Assembly (NCBI GenBank): GCA_934177795.1
Contig: CAKPPS010000012.1
Span: 1-39,868 of the forward strand
Source: an uncultured Clostridia bacterium
GTDB lineage: Bacteria > Bacillota > Clostridia > TANB77 > CAG-508
Direction of reading: 5' to 3'
DNA length: 39,868 nucleotides
The notes beneath the pieces are model-generated. The model searched no databases. It was not told the DNA's origin and saw only the letters and a list, made by a program, of their open reading frames with translations. The position numbers were made by a program, and so were the translations under genes. Each line of letters starts with the position of its first letter. Position 1 is the stretch's first letter. Positions 24,541 through 32,940 of the stretch are shown one piece after another.

Positions 24541-27161
24541 TGAATATATTAAAAAAACTTACAATAACAAATTTAAAATTAAATAAAAAAAGAACAATAG
24601 TAACAATAATAGGAATAATGTTATCAGTAGCGCTTATTACAGCTGTTTCTAGTATATATTTAAGTTTTATATCATCATTAATTAATTTTGAAAAATATGA
24701 AAAAGGAGATTTTCATGCTGCATTTTATGATGTGCCATTAGATGAAATTAACAATCTAAAAAATAATAGAAAGATAGAAGAAACATATTTAACTCAAAAT
24801 ATTGGATATGCAAAATTACAAGATTCTAAAAATAAAGATAAACCGTATGCTTTTGTTAAAGCATTTACTGCAGACTCATTGAAAAATCTATCTATAAAAT
24901 TAACAGAAGGTAGATTACCAGAAAAAGATGATGAAATTGTCATCCCAACACACTTAAAAACTAATGGAAGAGTTGAATTGAAAGTTGGAGATACTATCAC
25001 TTTAAATGTAGGAACAAGAGTCAGTGAAGGAAATGAGCTAACACAACAAAATGAATATTCAGGAGATAATTTAGAAGAGATAATAAATACTACTCCAAAA
25101 ACATATAAAATAGTAGGAGTTATTGAAAGACCAGCAACAAATATAGAAAACTATTCAGCACCAGGATATACTTTTATCACATTTGTAGATGAAAAGAATA
25201 TTTCAAACAAAGCTGATATTTATTGTAAATATACAAAAGAAGGCTCAAAAGATTACATAAATGTAACAGCTAATATATTAGGAGTTTCAGGAGAAGTTCT
25301 TAAAAAAATTGAATCACCAAATGCACTACAAACAAATGAAGCTGATAAATATATACAAGAAATGCAAAAGGCAAAATATAATTATAACCTAAACTCTTAT
25401 TTGATTGATTTAGAAACAAACCCATTAAATAACAATTCTGTAGGTGAACTTGGTACAGTTGTAGCAATCGTATGTGGAATTATTGTATTTACTTCGGTAT
25501 TTTGCATAAAAAATAGTTTTGATATATCAATTTCGGAGAAAATAAAACAATATGGTATGTTAAAAAGTATAGGAGCAACTAAAAAACAAATAAAGAAAAA
25601 TGTATTTTTTGAAGCATCAATATTAGGAATATTAGGAATACCACTAGGACTACTATTAGGAATAATTGCATCATTTATATTAATAATAATTAGTAATTAT
25701 TTCTTAGGCGATATGCTTGCAAGAGGATTAAAACTTACATTATCATTTTCATGGATATCTTTTGTTGTAGCAATTGGATTAGGAATTATTACAATTTACC
25801 TATCAGCACTCAAAAGTGCAAGAAAAGCTTCAAAAATTTCTCCAATAGAATCTATTAGAAACAGTGGAGAAATAAAGATAAAATCAAAGAAAATAAGAAC
25901 TCCAAAATTAATAAAGAGAATATTTGGAATTGGAGGAGAAATTTCTTATAAAAACTTAAAACGTAACAAAAGAAAGTATAGGACAACAGTCATTTCAATA
26001 ACCGTATCTGTATTTGTATTTATTGCTTTATCATATTTTATGAATTTAGCTTTTGAAGAAATAAAAAATGAAATAAAACTAAAAGATTATAATATATCAT
26101 TGTTGGCAGATACACAAGATGACGAACAACTATATAAAAAGATAATAGAAACTACTAAATTAGACAATATAAAAAGTTATACAATATCTAAAGATAGTAA
26201 CTGTCAGATTGTAAATCCGCAATATGCAAAAGAATATAAAGATTTCTATAGTGATGAATCAGATAATGATAATGGATATTTTGATGGTAATATAAATGTT
26301 AAAACATTAAATAATGAACAATATAAAAAATATGTAGAGCAATTAGGATTAGATTATGATGAAATGACGAATAAAGTTATATTAGTAGATAAACAAATAG
26401 CAAGCAAATATGACAAAGAAAAAGGAAAATATATTATTAAAAATATAAAAAGATTTGATTATAAGAAAAATGACAAAATAAATTGTAAAACTGAAAATGA
26501 CACTAGATTTGAATTATCAATTGGAATAATAACAGATACAATACCAAAAGAGTTTGAAGTATATGCAGATTATTTTTTAATTATTAATGAAGAAACATTT
26601 GAAAAATATTTTGATATGAATAATGTAACTATATGTTATGATTCAAGTAATGTTAATAAATTACAAGATGATATTGATGAGATGCTAAATGGATATAGTT
26701 ATAATATAAACAATATAGAAGAAAATGCAAATACAATGAGAAAACTATTTACTTTAGTTGGAATTTTCTTATATGGATTTATAATTGTAATAACATCTAT
26801 AGGGATAACAAATATATTTAATACTATCACAACAAATATGGAACTAAGAAAACCCGAATTTGCAATGTTAAAATCAATTGGAATGACAACAAAAGAATTT
26901 AATAAAATGATAAGACTTGAAACTATATTTATGGGAATTAAATCTTTAGTATTTAGCATACCAATAGGAATTGGATTATCTTATTTGATATATAAAGCTT
27001 TTTCTGGAGAACAAGAAACTTTGAAATTTATAGTTCCTATTAATGCAATAGTTACAGCATGTTTAGCAGTGTTTTTACTTATAACTTGCATTATGAAATA
27101 TTCTATGAATAAAATAAATAAACAAAATACTATAGAAACAATAAGAAATGAAAATATTTAA
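24540..27161 (+). CDS. ABC transporter permease with two FtsX domains
   Basis: 873 residues. One membrane segment near residue 20 is followed by a large outside domain (~45-300). Three segments with the FtsX pattern come next (~305-425, KQYGMLKSIGATKKQIKKNVFFE). Then come another single segment (~487-505), a second outside domain (~510-730) and three final segments with FAMLKSIGMTTKEFNKMIRLE. This is a full-length two-FtsX permease of the type paired with MacB/BceA-like ATPases and often controlled by a nearby two-component system, as found here downstream. Substrate is unknown; peptide antibiotic export or sensing, or lipoprotein handling, are the family options. Confidence 0.93.
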   Translation: MNILKKLTITNLKLNKKRTIVTIIGIMLSVALITAVSSIYLSFISSLINFEKYEKGDFHAAFYDVPLDEINNLKNNRKIEETYLTQNIGYAKLQDSKNKDKPYAFVKAFTADSLKNLSIKLTEGRLPEKDDEIVIPTHLKTNGRVELKVGDTITLNVGTRVSEGNELTQQNEYSGDNLEEIINTTPKTYKIVGVIERPATNIENYSAPGYTFITFVDEKNISNKADIYCKYTKEGSKDYINVTANILGVSGEVLKKIESPNALQTNEADKYIQEMQKAKYNYNLNSYLIDLETNPLNNNSVGELGTVVAIVCGIIVFTSVFCIKNSFDISISEKIKQYGMLKSIGATKKQIKKNVFFEASILGILGIPLGLLLGIIASFILIIISNYFLGDMLARGLKLTLSFSWISFVVAIGLGIITIYLSALKSARKASKISPIESIRNSGEIKIKSKKIRTPKLIKRIFGIGGEISYKNLKRNKRKYRTTVISITVSVFVFIALSYFMNLAFEEIKNEIKLKDYNISLLADTQDDEQLYKKIIETTKLDNIKSYTISKDSNCQIVNPQYAKEYKDFYSDESDNDNGYFDGNINVKTLNNEQYKKYVEQLGLDYDEMTNKVILVDKQIASKYDKEKGKYIIKNIKRFDYKKNDKINCKTENDTRFELSIGIITDTIPKEFEVYADYFLIINEETFEKYFDMNNVTICYDSSNVNKLQDDIDEMLNGYSYNINNIEENANTMRKLFTLVGIFLYGFIIVITSIGITNIFNTITTNMELRKPEFAMLKSIGMTTKEFNKMIRLETIFMGIKSLVFSIPIGIGLSYLIYKAFSGEQETLKFIVPINAIVTACLAVFLLITCIMKYSMNKINKQNTIETIRNENI

Positions 27162-27192
27162 GTAAATGTAAATTTATAGTTTATTATACAAA

Positions 27193-27373
27193 AATACATA
27201 GAAATATAAGATTTTCATTACAAGCCTCGGTTTATTACAAAATTCAAGAAATTCTAATTTATTTTAGGGCACCCTTCCACTTACGTGAACTCTTTCCCTA
27301 AAATTACATAGAATTTCTAAAATTTTTCCATGCACATTCGACATTTTATTGCAATCTTATATTTCTATGTATT
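27193..27373 (-). repeat. 181-bp structured repeat, copy B (inverted relative to copy A)
   Basis: Perfect 21-base terminal inverted arms (27193-27213 and 27353-27373) and the same internal inverted repeat as copy A. It fills most of the 27162-27429 gap between the permease and response-regulator genes. By alignment it matches copy A over all 181 bases without gaps. The central loop here reads CAC-GTAA-GTG, where copy A has CAC-AATA-GTG. Confidence 0.85.
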
Positions 27374-27392
27374 ATTTTTAATCATTATAGTA

Positions 27393-27398
27393 TATAAT
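27393..27398 (+). promoter_or_regulatory. -10 box of a probable response-regulator promoter
   Basis: TATAAT at 27393-27398, 32 bases before the response-regulator ATG. No good -35 is seen; the position 17 bases upstream (27370-27375, TATTAT) lies in the outer arm of repeat copy B. It may need an activator. Confidence 0.35.
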
Positions 27399-27429
27399 AG
27401 GACTTAGTAGATAGAAGGAGATTTGTAAA

Positions 27430-28083
27430 ATGAAAATTTTATTAGTTGAAGATAATAACATTTTAGCAAAAGGATTAATTTATTCATTAGAACAAAAACA
27501 ATATAATGTAGTTCATAAGTTAAATATTCAAGAAACAATCAATTATTTAATATATAATAGACCCAGTTTAATAATTTTAGATATTTCATTACCAGACGGA
27601 AATGGATTTGAGCTATATACTCAAAAAATCAAACCTCAGAAAATCCCAACTATATTTTTAACAGCCAAAGATGATGAAGATGATATTGTAAAAGGATTAG
27701 AATTGGGTGCAGATGACTATATAACAAAACCATTTTCAACAAGAGAATTAATTGCAAGAATAAATAAAATTTTATTAAAAGAAAATAAAAATTATATAGT
27801 CAAGGTAAAAGATATTGAATTTGATATGGACAAGATGGTAATAATAAAAAACTCTAAAGAAATTAAACTGACAAGTTTAGAGCTAAAGATACTAAATCTA
27901 TTATTTTTAAATGTTAATAAAGTAGTGAAACGAGATGAAATTATAGAAAAAATATGGGAATGGACTGGAAATGATGTAAATGACAATACTGTAACAGTTT
28001 ATTTAAAAAGAATAAGAGAAAAGATAGGTAGTGATATAATAAAAACAATTAAAGGAATTGGATATAGGGTGGATAAAGAATGA
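27430..28083 (+). CDS. OmpR-family response regulator
   Basis: 217 residues. The receiver domain (1-~115) has the acidic pair ED at 7-8, the phosphorylation site Asp51 in LIILDISLPDG, and the conserved Thr and Lys in FLTAKD and ITKPFS. The C-terminal winged-helix DNA-binding domain (~125-217) has KLTSLELKILNLLF and NTVTVYLKRIREKIG, ending IKGIGYRVDKE. It is translationally coupled to the kinase (ATGA overlap). The likely target is the tandem GTCACTTA operator before the ABC genes, by inference from position. Confidence 0.96.
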   Translation: MKILLVEDNNILAKGLIYSLEQKQYNVVHKLNIQETINYLIYNRPSLIILDISLPDGNGFELYTQKIKPQKIPTIFLTAKDDEDDIVKGLELGADDYITKPFSTRELIARINKILLKENKNYIVKVKDIEFDMDKMVIIKNSKEIKLTSLELKILNLLFLNVNKVVKRDEIIEKIWEWTGNDVNDNTVTVYLKRIREKIGSDIIKTIKGIGYRVDKE

Positions 28084-29294
28084 AAAATAAAGTGGAATTA
28101 AAAAAGGCTATATTAACAAATTGTATAGTAATATTTATAATTTGTATAATATTTCAAATTTGTATGTTTTATCAATATACAGTATATACAGATAATTTTA
28201 ATCAAAAAATAGGAATGATAATAAGCAACGTAAAAAGTAAATATCCTAATGTTGACACAAATGAATTAATAAAAATACTAAATGATAAAACAGATGTTGA
28301 TTTAGAATTATTTAAAGAATATGGTATAGATTTAGATAGGGATTCAATATTGATTCAAAATGATAAAAATTTTGTAAAATTTTCTGTTGTAAATTTATGT
28401 TTTTTAATAGGCTTAGCTACTATAGTGTTATTTATATTTATAAAATATAATAAGGAGAAAGACCAAAAATTAAAAGAAATTACTAGATATATAGAAGAAA
28501 TAAATAATAGAAATTATAAACTAGATATTGAAGATAATACAGAAGATGAATTATCTATTTTAAAAAATGAAATTTATAAAACAACAGTAATGTTAAAAGA
28601 AGTAGCTGAAAATTCTGTACAAGATAAAGTTAATTTGAAAAATTCTCTTTCAGATATATCACATCAATTAAAAACACCATTAACTTCTATGTCAGTTATG
28701 ATAGATAATATATTAGATAACCCACAAATGGATGAAGATATTAAAAGTGAATTTATAAAAGATATAAGAAGAGGAATAATAAATATAAATTTCTTAGTTA
28801 ATACATTATTAAAATTATCTAAGTTAGATGCAAATTCAGTTCATTTTATAAATAAAAATGTATATGTTAATGAAATAATAAATGAATCAATAAAAAATGT
28901 TTCTGTTTTGTGTGATTTAAAGAATATTAATATAGTAGCAAATGGAGGCAAAGAGATACATCTATGTTGTGATATAAAATGGCAAGTAGAAGCTATAACT
29001 AATATATTAAAAAATTGTATAGAACATTCCCCAGAAAATTCAAAAATAGAAATAGAATATGAAGAAAATAATGTATATATTAAAATACAAATAAGAGACC
29101 ATGGAATTGGAATAAATGAGCAAGATTTACCACATATATTTGAAAGATTTTATAAAGGAAAGAATTCATCAAATGAAAGTGTAGGAATTGGACTTTCTTT
29201 GACTAAATCCATCGTAGAAAAGAATAATGGTTATATAGAGGCACAGTCAGAAGAGGGGAGAGGAACTACATTTGAAATTAAATATTTTAAATAA
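28080..29294 (+). CDS. sensor histidine kinase
   Basis: 404 residues. Two membrane segments (~10-32 and ~103-122) enclose an outside loop of about 70 residues, followed by a HAMP-like linker. The H-box is SDISHQLKTPLTSM with His195, the N-box LKNCIEHSPENSK, and the G-boxes DHGIGINEQDLPHIFERFYKG and GIGLSLTKSIVE. It should sense a signal at the membrane and phosphorylate the upstream regulator. The loop is larger than in the intramembrane-sensing BceS type, so it may bind a ligand directly. Confidence 0.96.
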   Translation: MKNKVELKKAILTNCIVIFIICIIFQICMFYQYTVYTDNFNQKIGMIISNVKSKYPNVDTNELIKILNDKTDVDLELFKEYGIDLDRDSILIQNDKNFVKFSVVNLCFLIGLATIVLFIFIKYNKEKDQKLKEITRYIEEINNRNYKLDIEDNTEDELSILKNEIYKTTVMLKEVAENSVQDKVNLKNSLSDISHQLKTPLTSMSVMIDNILDNPQMDEDIKSEFIKDIRRGIININFLVNTLLKLSKLDANSVHFINKNVYVNEIINESIKNVSVLCDLKNINIVANGGKEIHLCCDIKWQVEAITNILKNCIEHSPENSKIEIEYEENNVYIKIQIRDHGIGINEQDLPHIFERFYKGKNSSNESVGIGLSLTKSIVEKNNGYIEAQSEEGRGTTFEIKYFK

Positions 29295-29301
29295 TAGGAA
29301 T

Positions 29302-29330
29302 TTGACAAAGGAAATTCTAAGTGCTATATT
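29302..29330 (+). promoter_or_regulatory. sigma-A promoter of prfB
   Basis: Consensus TTGACA (29302-29307) and TATATT (29325-29330) with a 17-base spacer, 33 bases before the prfB ATG and eight bases after the kinase stop. Confidence 0.8.
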
Positions 29331-29363
29331 ATACGCAAGAATATTTAACAGGAGTGTGATAAT

Positions 29364-30465
29364 ATGTTAGAACTAGAAGAAAATTTAAAAAAGCTAGAAT
29401 TAGCAGGCAAGAAATTACAAGATTTGGGTGAGTCACTTTGACATAAAAAACTTAGAAATAAAATTAAAAGAATTAGAAAATCAAACAATGAAAACAAATT
29501 TTTGGCAAGATGTACAAAACTCAAATAAAGTACTTATAGATATCAAAAAAATAAAAAACAAAGTAATAAATTATTCAAAAATAGAAAAAGAACTAACAAA
29601 TTTAAAAGAGCTTACAGAATTAGTAGAATTAGAACCTGATAATGATATAGTAAAAGAAATTATAAAAAATACCAATAAATTAGAAATAGATATTCAAGAA
29701 CTTGAAATTCAAACACTATTTACAGGAAAATATGATAATAATAATGCAATTATAACCATACATCCAGGTGCAGGAGGCACAGAGTCTCAAGATTGGGCAG
29801 AAATGTTATATAGAATGTATACTAGATGGGCGGATAAACATAATTTTAAAGTAGTAGAGCTAGATTATTTAGAAGGAGAAGAGGCTGGCATAAAAAGTGT
29901 AACGTTTGAAATAATAGGAGAAAATGTTTATGGCTATATGAAAGGCGAAATGGGAGTACATAGATTAGTTCGTATTTCACCATTTGATAGTGGAGGCAGA
30001 CGTCATACATCATTTGCATCTCTGGAAGTTTTACCAGAAATTACAGATGATATTCAAATTGATATTAATACTGATGATTTAAGAATTGACACATATAGAG
30101 CTTCTGGAGCAGGAGGACAACATATTAATAAAACTTCATCAGCAGTAAGAATAACACATATTCCAACTAACATCGTAGTTGCTTGCCAATCTGAACGTTC
30201 ACAACTTCAAAATAGAGAAACAGCAATGAAAATGCTTAAATCTAAATTATTAGATTTAAAAGAGAAAGAACATAAAGAAAAAATTGAAGATTTAAAAGGA
30301 GTACAGATGGATATTGCATGGGGAAGTCAAATTAGATCTTATGTATTTTGTCCGTATACAATGGTTAAAGATCATAGAACTAATTATGAAGTAGGAAATG
30401 TTCAAGCAGTAATGGATGGAAAAATTGATGATTTTATGGAAAGCTACTTAAAATTTTGCAAATAA
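29364..30465 (+). CDS. prfB: peptide chain release factor 2, with programmed +1 frameshift
   Basis: The ATG at 29364 (site AGGAGTG) opens 25 codons ending ...CTT TGA at 29436-29441. Skipping one base after CTT gives Asp (GAC, 29440-29442) and continues to 30465, for 366 residues in all, the usual RF2 length. Motifs: SPFDSGGRRHTSF with the SPF tripeptide that reads UGA/UAA, and GAGGQHINKTSSAVR with the GGQ that triggers peptide release. RF2 ends translation at UAA and UGA. The frameshift lets the protein control its own level: low RF2 slows stop reading and favours the shift. A GTG at 29428 would give a shorter frame without the N-terminus and is not the true start. Confidence 0.97.
29426..29442 (+). 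promoter_or_regulatory. prfB +1 frameshift site
   Basis: The stretch GGGTGAGTCACTTTGAC contains the slip codon CTT, the in-frame stop TGA and the following C, the classic CUUUGAC heptamer. Upstream GGTGA can pair with the 16S anti-Shine-Dalgarno end and act as the stimulator, although it is weaker and one base further away than the E. coli AGGGGG. Confidence 0.92.
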
Positions 30466-30466
30466 T

Positions 30467-30496
30467 TTGACATATAATGAGAAAATAGAATATAAT
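30467..30496 (+). promoter_or_regulatory. sigma-A promoter of the aspartate kinase gene
   Basis: Consensus TTGACA (30467-30472) and TATAAT (30491-30496), spacer 18 bases, beginning directly after the prfB stop codon. Confidence 0.8.
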
Positions 30497-30503
30497 AGTA
30501 ATG

Positions 30504-30533
30504 AGTTAAATTTAAATAAATTTAACTTTTTAT
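30504..30533 (+). other. 5' leader hairpin with T-run before the aspartate kinase gene
   Basis: AGTTAAATTTA (30504-30514) and its exact inverse (30517-30527) are followed by TTTTATTATT. It would begin almost at the first base of the mRNA. It could stabilise the 5' end or act as a weak attenuator. The stem is nearly all A-T, so its strength is doubtful. Confidence 0.45.
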
Positions 30534-30556
30534 TATTAATACAAAGAAGGTGCTAA

Positions 30557-31531
30557 ATGATGGAAGACACAATAATTTTAAAATTTGGAGGGAGTTCTGT
30601 TGCTAATGACGACAATTTAAAAATTGTTGCAAATAAAATAATTGATTTTAAAAACAATAATAAAAATTTGGTGGTTGTTATTTCAGCTCAAGGAAAAATG
30701 ACAGATACATTAATTAGTGAGGCAAATAACCTAACAGAAGATGCTAATAAAAGAGAATTAGATGCATTGATAAGTTGTGGTGAACAAATGTCTGCAGCTA
30801 AATTAAGTATTTTATTAAATAGTTTGGGATATAATGCTATATCATTAACTGGATGGCAAGCTGGAATTATAACGAATAATACTAACCAAAATGCTTTAAT
30901 TGAAAATATTGATACTAGTCGAATAATTTCAGAATTAAATAATAATAATATAGTTATTATTACAGGATTTCAAGGGATTAATGAGCAATTGGATATTACA
31001 ACATTTGGAAGAGGTGGTTCTGATACGACAGCAGTAGCGATAGCATCTGCATTAAAAGCTAAAAATTGTTATATTTTTTCAGATGTTGATGGTATTTATT
31101 CATCAGATCCTAACAAAGTAACAGGAACAAAAAAGTTAACTCAAATTTCTTATGATGAAATGTTAGAATTATCAAACGAAGGTGCAAAGGTATTACACAA
31201 TAGATGTATCGAGATAGGTAAAAAATATAAAATACCTATTATAACAAAATCTACATTCAATAATAACTATGGAACAGTAATATCAGATAAAAAAATTGAA
31301 GGAAATGAAGTAAAAAGCATAATAAAAAAAGATGTTTCTAGAATATCAATTATTGGAAATGGAATAATTAGAAATATAGATGCCATAAAAAGGATAATTG
31401 ATTTTATTAAAGATAATAAATTGGAAATGTTAGAATTTAATGTTTTAGAAAGCAAAATTTCTATTACATTTAAAGAAAAGGTAAGTGACAAGTTATTGGA
31501 AAAATTACATGATGAAATATTTAATAATTAA
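30557..31531 (+). CDS. aspartate kinase, short form with a reduced regulatory domain
   Basis: 324 residues against about 400-450 for a single-function aspartokinase. The kinase domain is complete: LKFGGSSVAN at the N-terminus, SCGEQMSAAKLS, GFQGINEQLDITTFGRGGSDTTAVAIA, YIFSDVDGIYSSDPNKV and NEGAKVLHNR. After residue ~250 there is room for only one ACT-like fold (SIIKKDVSRISIIGNGI... to the end) instead of the usual two. It phosphorylates aspartate, the entry to lysine, threonine, methionine, diaminopimelate and dipicolinate. With a reduced ACT region, feedback control may be absent or different. It has ATGATG at the start; either ATG (30557 or 30560) fits the AAGAAGG site. Spore-cortex genes follow. 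Confidence 0.9.
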   Translation: MMEDTIILKFGGSSVANDDNLKIVANKIIDFKNNNKNLVVVISAQGKMTDTLISEANNLTEDANKRELDALISCGEQMSAAKLSILLNSLGYNAISLTGWQAGIITNNTNQNALIENIDTSRIISELNNNNIVIITGFQGINEQLDITTFGRGGSDTTAVAIASALKAKNCYIFSDVDGIYSSDPNKVTGTKKLTQISYDEMLELSNEGAKVLHNRCIEIGKKYKIPIITKSTFNNNYGTVISDKKIEGNEVKSIIKKDVSRISIIGNGIIRNIDAIKRIIDFIKDNKLEMLEFNVLESKISITFKEKVSDKLLEKLHDEIFNN

Positions 31532-31537
31532 TATAAT

Positions 31538-31579
31538 AAAAAATGAAAATTGGATACTATAATTCAGTTTTCATTTTTT
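31538..31579 (+). terminator. terminator after the aspartate kinase gene
   Basis: A 15-pair stem (31538-31552 with 31565-31579, one G-T pair), a 12-base loop, six T at the 3' end. The matching A-run makes it potentially bidirectional. Confidence 0.85.
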
Positions 31580-31655
31580 ATATAATAGATAAGTTCTAAA
31601 ACAGACAACCTTTGAATATATATATCTTATAATAAAAAAGTGGAGGATATAAATT

Positions 31656-31952
31656 ATGACTATTGATGAAAGAAAAACTATAAATACAGCAGTAATACAA
31701 AATCTAATACTAGAAAATAGGGGAAAATTGAGTATTTCTGGAGTATTAGATGTATTAAGTTTTGACGACCAAGTAATTATTGTAGAAACTGAATTAGGAT
31801 TATTAACAATAAAAGGCGAAAATTTAAGAATAACAAAATTAAGCATAGATACATCAGAAGTTATTGTAGAAGGAAATATATCATATATGGCTTATAGTAA
31901 TAAAGATGTAGAAAAAAATAAAAGTAATATAATTAGTAAAATTTTTAAATAA
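31656..31952 (+). CDS. yabP: YabP-family spore protein
   Basis: 98 residues. Matches YabP: LENRGKLSISGVLDVLSFDDQVIIVETELGLLTIKG and then LRITKLSIDTSEVIVEGNI is the family core (quoted in parts: ISGVLDVLSFDD, TELGLLTIKGENL, LSIDTSEVIVEG). In Bacillus, YabP is a mother-cell protein needed for sporulation, in the order yabP-yabQ-divIC as here. Site TGGAGG precedes the ATG. It should be expressed during sporulation, though I could not pick out a convincing sigma-E promoter in the short AT-rich gap before it. Confidence 0.92.
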   Translation: MTIDERKTINTAVIQNLILENRGKLSISGVLDVLSFDDQVIIVETELGLLTIKGENLRITKLSIDTSEVIVEGNISYMAYSNKDVEKNKSNIISKIFK

Positions 31953-31976
31953 AACAAGTACATCAGGAGGTACTAA

Positions 31977-32414
31977 ATGATTGATAATCAAATGAAAATT
32001 TTTGCAGTATTTATATTGGACGGTTTATTAATTGGGCTACTATTCGACTTTTTTAGAATAATAAGAAAAACTATAAAAACACCAAATATTATAACTTATA
32101 TACAAGATATAATATTTTGGATTTTAACAGGAATATTAATTATATATACAATATTTGTATATAATAACGGACAGATTAGATTATATATGTTTTTAGCTAT
32201 AGTAATAGGGGTACTTATATATTTTATAACAATAAGTAAAAAAATATTAAATGTAGTATTGAATATAATAGAATTTATGAAAAAAGTAATAAAGCTAATA
32301 ATAAAACCATTACAAATTATAATTCAACCTGCTCGACATATATATAATAAAATTATAAAAAATATCGAAAAAATAAAAAATTCATCTAAATTTGCTCAAA
32401 AATCCAAAAATTAG
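31977..32414 (+). CDS. yabQ: YabQ-family spore cortex biosynthesis protein
   Basis: 145 residues with three to four hydrophobic segments (~5-25, ~45-62, ~68-90) and a basic C-terminal tail. The start FAVFILDGLLIGLLFDFFRI and the following RKTIKTPNIITYIQDIIFW are typical of YabQ. In Bacillus it is a membrane protein of the mother cell required for cortex formation. It follows yabP by 24 bases with a strong CAGGAGG site and precedes divIC. Confidence 0.92.
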   Translation: MIDNQMKIFAVFILDGLLIGLLFDFFRIIRKTIKTPNIITYIQDIIFWILTGILIIYTIFVYNNGQIRLYMFLAIVIGVLIYFITISKKILNVVLNIIEFMKKVIKLIIKPLQIIIQPARHIYNKIIKNIEKIKNSSKFAQKSKN

Positions 32415-32479
32415 AAGGATTAATGCAAAATGTGTAGAATAATATACAAGAAGATTATTTAAAATTGGAGATAATACTT

Positions 32480-32755
32480 ATGAAAAAAAATAAAAGCATT
32501 TTAAAAATATTGTTTATCTTATGTATTCTTATTTATGTTGCAATTGTTTTTATAAATCAACAACAAACATTAAATGAATATAGTAAAAATACAGAAAGTT
32601 TAAATGAACAAATTGCTACCGAAAAAAGCAATAATGAAGAATTAAACAAGAAAAAAAATGATGTTAATTCTCTAGAATTCATCGAAGAAATGGCTAGAGA
32701 AAAACTAGATATGTATAGACCAAACGAAAAAGTGTACATAGATCAAGGAATGTAA
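32480..32755 (+). CDS. divIC: DivIC/FtsB-family septum protein
   Basis: 91 residues from the ATG at 32480. A TTG at 32465 is in frame, but the GGAG at 32467-32470 is then inside the gene, while it is well spaced for the ATG. A basic start and one membrane segment (~8-27) are followed by a coiled coil (~30-65, STEKSNNEELNKKK-type charged pattern) and the conserved end FIEEMAREKLDMYRPNEKVY. It is a bitopic divisome protein that links FtsL and the late division machinery. The gene order with yabP-yabQ supports the DivIC name. Confidence 0.92.
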   Translation: MKKNKSILKILFILCILIYVAIVFINQQQTLNEYSKNTESLNEQIATEKSNNEELNKKKNDVNSLEFIEEMAREKLDMYRPNEKVYIDQGM

Positions 32756-32789
32756 TTTTAATATCTTAAAATTTAATAATATATTTATA

Positions 32790-32850
32790 AAATACCAAGT
32801 AAGACCCTATAAATATACATGAAATATGATTTTACTGATTGGTATTTTTT
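32790..32850 (+). terminator. terminator after divIC
   Basis: AAATACCAA (32790-32798) pairs with TTGGTATTT (32839-32847). GTAA/TTAC continues the stem after a bulge, and six T end the 3' side. The loop is long (about 30 bases). Confidence 0.6.
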
Positions 32851-32881
32851 AATATATTTCAAGGGTAATTTATATTTTTAT

Positions 32882-32909
32882 TTGTTTTTATCCTAATTTA
32901 TGGTATAAT
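32882..32909 (+). promoter_or_regulatory. probable rho promoter
   Basis: TATAAT at 32904-32909 with TTGTTT at 32882-32887 (spacer 16), 31 bases before the rho ATG. The -10 is perfect, the -35 weak. Confidence 0.55.
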
Positions 32910-32940
32910 ATAAAAAATAAAAAACAAATAGGAGGTTTCA

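Noticed and set aside
29428..30465. prfB starting at GTG 29428
   Set aside because: There is no ribosome site, and it would lack the N-terminal 25 residues. The upstream ATG frame plus the CTT-TGA-C slip gives the normal 366-residue RF2.
30497..30556. Lysine riboswitch or T-box before the aspartate kinase gene
   Set aside because: The leader is only ~55 bases from the predicted start, too short for either, and shows just one simple hairpin.
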